Shown here: positions 58,801 to 64,000 of the stretch, piece by piece
Numbering within the stretch: position 1 is the first letter of the stretch
Layout of the letters: each line of letters opens with the position of its first letter
Assembly (NCBI GenBank): GCA_023078555.1
Contig: CM041198.1
Location: 4,263,354 to 4,327,353 of the forward strand
DNA length: 64,000 bases
Reading direction: 5' to 3'
DNA from: Ulva prolifera
Taxonomy: Eukaryota > Chlorophyta > Ulvophyceae > Ulvales > Ulvaceae
Made by a program: the position numbers and the translations under genes
The notes under the pieces: model-generated
What the model was told of the DNA's origin: nothing
The model's input: the letters and a program-made list of their open reading frames with translations, nothing else
The model's database searches: none

Positions 58801-61800
58801 GTGCTCACGACATCGTACATCACCGCGCCACGCCATCCGCCCGAGAGGCCCTCCGACGCACGCCGTGAGCCGTGCCGGCTGCCACTGTGCGGCATCGAGC
58901 TGTAGCTGACAGCCTCGCTCCGCGGCGACGGCAGTCGCAGCTGGGACGAACGCGGCGAGGAGCGTACAGAGCGTGAGAATGCGGATGACCCCATCACCTT
59001 GCCGCGCTTGCCGCCACCCATCCCGTTCTGCGGCGGGACAGTCAGCCGAGTGAGTCCGTTCAGCGGGAGCGGCGGGATGCGTGCATCCATCATCGAGGAT
59101 GATGGCACACGCTGCCGCCGCGCGCTGTCGAACGTGACGGCCGGTGCCGACACACCCGAAGGCCCGGATGTAGCGCCGTTGCGGCTACCAGGGAGACTCC
59201 CTGGCGGCGCTGACGTTGCGCTCGACGGCCCGATCATGGAGCTCGGAGCGCTCACATCCCCCTGCCCCTCAGGGATCTGGCTCGCGCTCATGCGGTCGCG
59301 GTACGCTGACACCGGCATGGAACCTACGGCGCCAGAGAGGGCAGCCGAGTCCGTCATCGTGATCTCGTTCGTGCGCTCTGAGAAGTGGAACGACGACAGC
59401 GCCGGCACGATCTCCGAGCCGGTGTCCAGCGCAAAGAGGACCTCGGAGGTGCGGAGGTCGCCGGAGAGCTCCGACTGCATGCTGCCCGCGAGCACGCCGG
59501 ACAGGTGGCATCGCGGCGGCAGCTGCGCAGCGGCGGGTGGGCCCGCGGCGCGGGAGGAGCGCGGGTCGAGTGGCCGGAATTCCCGGTCGTTGGTGTCGAG
59601 GAAAGACGAGTGGATGGAGGAGGTGACGGCCCCGGCGGCGGCGCCGGGGGGGTTGGTGAGGAAGGTGAGCAACGTGGACACTTGCACGTGGCCGGGCTGG
59701 TCCTTTGGCAGGCGGCGCAGCAGGGGCGACGCGGAGGGCGCCGACTTCTCCAGCAGCACCTGCAGCGCCTGGAGGCTCGCCTGCAACAGCGGGCGCGGAC
59801 TAGCGAGTGGAAGACGGCTTGTCCCAAGATCACGGACACAAGCACCGGCTGCATCCACCTTCAGCATAGCTGGTGTGCAAAGCCACCACTGGAAAGAGAC
59901 GGCATTGGGGAGGCAGCAGGCCCCATCAGGCACCAAGGGTGCTGAAGAAACACGATAGTTCAGCAGAGCCTCGTGGCAGTGAGCTCCGTCTTGGCATCAC
60001 ACCGCAGATGCATCGCACATGCACAGCCGCTGCTAGGCCAGTAACAATCAAGCGCGGCGGGAGTGTGCACCTTGCAGATCTCGCCATCATTGGAGTCCCC
60101 GGGGACGACATTCTCCCGCAGCGCGACTATGTTGGCAGCGCGCAGCGCCGTCGCTTGAAGCTGCGGCAGCAGGTACTTGCCGCGCAGCAGCTCCACGAAG
60201 TGCAGGTTGGCTGCGGAGAGGTTCTCCGCGACACGCATCGCGGGGTCCATCTGCGTGCGCACCCGCAGCGGCTTCCGCGGGCTGACGAGCTCTGTGCCGT
60301 CCGCAACGACGCCGCCGCCGTGCGCCGGGACGGACACTTGCACCAGGCCGCCGCCGTCGCCGCCGTCGAAGAAGCGCGACAGCTCGAGGTTCGTCACGAG
60401 CATCGACGACGACCCGTCCGCCACGGCCGTGCTGCGCGGCATGTCCTGCCCGCGGCCGGGGTTCGGGTTGACCTGCCGGAGCACCATGCTCACACGCATG
60501 GCCGCCGCGGACAGCGACTCCGCAGCCTGCTCCATCGTGACCTGCTCCTCTGAAGCTGTCACGCTGCTGTCCTCGTCTGGCACCGGCACAGCAGACGGGA
60601 CCGGCGTCAGGGCCTCCGGGAGGCCGCGGGCGGTCACGTCGGGCTCAAGCAGGGTCGCCGGGGGCCTGGGCCGCAGCCACCATGCATACGCGATGACCGC
60701 GGCAGCACAGAGGAGCGCAACGCCGGCGGCGACAGCTGTGATGCCGGCGATGCCACCACCGGCGGCGACCGTGGAGCCGCTCGTGGACACTGCCGCCGCC
60801 GAAACACCGGCCGCAGCGGCGAGCACGGTGAACGGGGAGCACGCAGCCAGCAGCACGGCGCGAGGGTGCAGGGCCCATGCATACTGCACCGCCGCACCGC
60901 CGTCGCCGGCTTTATCACGCGGTGACGACGAGGTGCTGCTGGAGTCTGCGCCATCAGACCCTGAAGAGATGCTGCCGCCGTCGCCGTCACGGCTGTGTGT
61001 ACGCAGCAGGCTGAGCGACCGGGCGGCCCACACCGCAGCCAGCATGGCTGCGAGTGCGGTGACCACCACAGCCACTGCTGCGACTGCGAGCCGCCACGCC
61101 TGCGTGTCCGCGCCCGTCTCCTCCACCAGCACAGTGCCCACAAGCGCGGGTGCCGTTGCAGCCACCTGCGCCGCCGCGTCTGCCGGCACCAACTCGCCGA
61201 CGGTGTCTAGCACGTCTGCCGCATACACCCGCTGCACGCTGTCCTCTGACTTGGCAGTGATCGCGGGCCCTGCAGCCCCGAGCCACCTGTGGCCACACAG
61301 CTCCGTCTTGGCATCACACCGCGCACGCCCGCTCTCCCCTGGGAGCGCCTCCATGGAGACCCTGAAGACGTCCAGGCGGCCGGTGTCGGCGCCGCCAGGC
61401 TCGTCCGCAAAGACTGACGGCAGGAGGTCGTGTGCGAACGGCGCCACGAGGGGCGCCGGCGGAGGCGTGGTGGCCGTGCCCGCAAGCGTCCAGTGGAACA
61501 GGGCAGCGCCCGGCTCTCGGCAGCCGACCCCGAAGCAGAGGGTCGGCAGGGAGTACAGCGCGAGCCGCTGGCCTGCATGCATGCGTGTTCATGTAGACAT
61601 GCACAGGAACTAGTGCGATTGCCAGTCACATGTTGTCGCGCGCAAGAGTGCAGTAGATACACACAAGTACATGTGCTGTACTCTCGGATGGTCACAATCA
61701 TGAAATGCACGTCCGCGTCGGCATGTGCCAAGATGGGCTGGCATGAGGATGCTGCACACACCTGGAGGCCTGTGTGCGTTGTTGCGAACGTCCTGTCGCA

Positions 61801-63724
61801 GAACACGTGTCATAGAATGGTATGTAGGCATGCATTGCATTGAGCGAACAACAGCGCGCATGGTCACGCAGATTGAACAGTGAGGCTGGGGGCAGTTGCC
61901 GAATCGGCGCAGGGTGCGGCGCGCACCGAGGAGCAGGAGGCCAAGCGTGGCGCCGCCGACCTGCAGTGTCCCGTAGTGCCCCTCACCCTGCCGCACGACC
62001 CGCCACAGCAGCGCCCCTGTCGCCACAGTGCCGACGAGCGCCGCGAGTATGAACACGGCGCCGACGGCGGTGAGCAGGGCGTGCACGGCGCGCACGTCCT
62101 GCAGGCTGTCCCCGCGGCAGATGGACTCGGCAGAGACGTCGGGGGCGAGCGCGGCCCCGGCGGAGTCGCGCATGGCACCCCGGGGGAGCGTCACGCGCAC
62201 GACGTCGCCGCGGTGGCACTTGCGGGCCAGCACGACCTGCACCGTGGTCACGAGCGCCGCCGGCACCGCCTCAGTGATTGACTCCGTGGGGGACCGGACG
62301 ATCGCGGCCGCCGCAAAGTCACCCTGCAGCCACGCTGCTGTTTCGGCGTGCAACGTCCTGGTCCCGCCTCCACACATGCGCCTGGGAGCACGTGATGCCT
62401 ACGCCCCGCGAATGTGCTCGTGTGGACTGTGGTTGATGCACTGCGGACGCTGTAGCTGTGTCCGCGCAAGTGTAGGCAGCCAGTCAAGCATGCTACATCG
62501 CACAGTTGCATCTGTTGGTTGCATGCGGTGGCCGCGTACATCCAATGTCAAGGATAGGCAGCTGCAGGTGATGCAAGGGCCCCATCGCATGCGTCATCAT
62601 CATGGCGTAACTATCACGTCGTGAGGGAAGGCGATGTTCAGGAGAGCGGACATGGGAACCGCAGCACTGATGGCTTCGGCAACGGGAATGGCATACCTGA
62701 GTCTCCAGCAGGCTCTGCTGCACCCCACCCTTTGCGACAAACACCTCGTCCCCAAACTCAAACGTCAGCACGTCGACCTGCCAGAGGCCGTCCCGCGCAT
62801 AAGCAGACGCCGCAGCGCGCGCAGCGACGGGGGGCCTATCAGCCTCCGCCTGTGTCCACAGCCAGAACCGCAGCGACGCCGTCCACACCCCGAGCGCAAC
62901 TTCCACACCCGGGGCGTCCGTAATCGCCGCCTCGTCCAGCCGTACAAACATCGAGCACGGGCCGGCAGCAGCCGGGTCGCAGCCAGAGACCTTGATGCCG
63001 ACGCTGTGGAGGCGGTACCCCGGCAGGCCCCCCGTGTCGAGTGCCGTGCTGTTCGTGACAGAGCCGGAGCCGACCGTGAAGGCGGAGGCCGCGTCCCCGA
63101 ACAGGGCAAACTCCCAGTCCGGGTGCACCGCGAGGTCGAGCCGCACCTCATGCTGCTCGGGGTCAAAGCCCTGCACATGCACGGGCAGTTGGCAGCTGGC
63201 CGGTGGGCAGGGTTCTTAAAGCGCCACACATCTGCTTGTGCAGGGAGCGCGCGCAGTCGCAAGCTGGAACAAGCCGGAACCAAAAGCGGCACCGAGGCAG
63301 ATGCTCGCAAGGTGCCTTGTGCGAGCTTGCGGTGCTGAGCACACGTCTGTTGAGCGATGGGAGCAGCGGCCGCATGGTTGCAGACGCGGCTGAACAGGGA
63401 TGGGGGGTCACACCTGAAGCACCAAGTTGGTGGCCCAGGCTCGAATCTCGGTGACGGAGTTGTCTGGAGCGCAGCGGCCGGGGGAGCGAGTGCTGCACAG
63501 AGGCAGGGGGCCCGCCCCCGCCAGCCACACAGCGTCTGAAGCGGGATCAACAGCAGCAGTGCCGTTGAATGGCAACGGAATCAGAGAGTTATCATATGGG
63601 TCCAGCACGGCGCGCTGCGCATGCTGAGTCTGTGTGACTACCGGAGTGCCGTCTGGAGCAGCTGCGTATGCGTCCAGCAGTAGCAGCACCGCTGTGGTGC
63701 CCGTCCCGTTTGACTCCCGGTGGC
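52884..63724 (-). CDS. Very large multi-pass membrane protein with extracellular Ig-like region, family uncertain; 5' end off the window
   Basis: Nine exons join in phase: 63414-63724, 62697-63170, 61927-62323, 60071-61572, 58712-59780, 57070-58318, 56286-56409, 53586-56051, 52884-53087 (stop TAG). They encode at least 2,598 residues; the start lies further right. Residues 1-340 look extracellular, with N-glycosylation sites and a block resembling bacterial-type Ig domains (VVRVTLPRGAMRDSAGAALA). Hydrophobic helices follow near 345 (LLTAVGAVFILAALVGTVAT) and 390 (GLLLLGQRLALYSLPTLCFG). Three more lie at about 555-690, including RLAVAAVAVVVTALAAMLAA and GVALLCAAAVIAYAWW. Some 1,500 mostly disordered Ser/Pro/Ala/Gly-rich residues come next, then a further helix cluster near 2,215-2,340 (LRTVFLAFLLPVFSWPPQPL, LALLWIAAAAAAFTRLG), and a Ser/Thr-rich tail. 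Ectodomain, helices and long tail recall algal TRP-like channel or adhesion proteins, but that is inference; no pore or catalytic motif was seen. Confidence 0.75.
56671..56855. repeat. 45-bp minisatellite, about four copies
   Basis: ATGAGGTGAGGTG(A/C)CTCCAG and the rest of a 45-bp unit recurs at 56686, 56731, 56776 and 56821. Copies 1-2 carry A and copies 3-4 carry C at one position. It lies in the intron between the exons ending at 57070 and starting at 56409. The period equals 15 codons, so minus-strand frames stay open through it, but splicing removes it. Confidence 0.95.
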
Positions 63725-64000
63725 CTGCATTCGGGCACAGAACATGAAACACAGGCTGAGAGCAGCCAAAGGTGCACTGCATCTGCCTACTGCATGTGCC
63801 TGGGCGTGAGACAGGTGCACTAGTATGCTCTTGGCGAGCATGCGCTGCGAACGCATTGCGCTGGTCTCACAAGCCCTGCAACAGCCACGACGACCTCCAG
63901 CACACATCGCCAGTGTATTGAAGCAGCCACCGCGACACGTTACGTGCTCAGCCACGTCAGTTTCGCTGGTTGTCAACAGTGACAGTTGGACGACAACAGC
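63725..64000. other. Upstream intron/exons of the large membrane protein gene
   Basis: The acceptor of the last visible exon is at 63725-63726 (CCCGAATGCAG on the minus strand). A preceding exon may exist near 63880-63976, but its frame could not be decided. Confidence 0.4.

Noticed and set aside
60177..61613. 478-codon open frame on the plus strand
   Set aside because: Antisense shadow of the 60071-61572 exon of the large membrane protein; composition is Ser/Ala/Thr/Arg noise from GC-rich DNA, while the minus frame has coherent membrane helices and phased introns.
1..64000. Search for transposons, retroelements and viral genes
   Set aside because: No reverse transcriptase, integrase, transposase, capsid or polymerase motifs and no long terminal or inverted repeats were noticed on either strand.

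Overview
The window looks like nuclear DNA of a green alga (Chlorophyta). The evidence is short exons in GC-rich coding sequence, introns with GTGCG/GTACG-type donors and TGCAG-type acceptors, candidate TGTAA polyadenylation signals downstream of several stop codons, and a gene set that fits (plant-type cyclophilin with the divergent-loop insert, prolyl 4-hydroxylase with a ShK tail, DUF3754 protein with a chloroplast-transit-like N-terminus, fasciclin-like secreted proteins). There is no bacterial, viral or transposon signature. The genus cannot be fixed from sequence alone.

Layout, left to right. 1-1133: 3' part of a leucine-rich-repeat gene (+), running off the left edge. 3850-7199: complete 7-exon VAP-type (MSP domain) ER membrane-contact protein (-), with two phase-compatible last exons that each encode a tail anchor. 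7200-13660: mostly unassigned, with isolated candidate exons and one convincing ORF for a heptad coiled-coil protein (11326-11916, +). 13661-18294: 8-exon homologue of NELF-B/COBRA1 (-), with an unusual 41-nt intron. 18413-18870: possible small two-TM protein (-). 19953-22413: prolyl 4-hydroxylase with ShK domain (-). 23377-28787: DUF3754/TMEM143-type two-TM protein (+), first exon unresolved. 29892-31076: cyclophilin (-). 32337-32800: possible small LYR-motif protein (-). 35311-50568: three tandem, co-oriented, 5-exon fasciclin (FAS1) genes spaced about 6.2 kb apart, the first with a tRNA-Glu(UUC) inside intron 2. 52884-63724 and beyond the right edge: a very large multi-pass membrane protein (-), at least 2,598 residues, with an extracellular Ig-like region and very long Ser/Pro/Ala-rich linkers.

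Gene models were built by hand from reading frame, splice signals and phase. Every intron in the eight main protein genes joins frames exactly, which is the chief support for the models. The genes do not form an operon-like pathway. Themes are secretion and the cell surface (P4H, three FAS1 proteins, the large membrane protein, VAP) and, separately, transcription elongation control (NELF-B). The most notable points are NELF-B in an apparent green alga, the alternative VAP tail anchors, the regular FAS1 triplication with its nested tRNA, and the large membrane protein, whose family I could not firmly assign.
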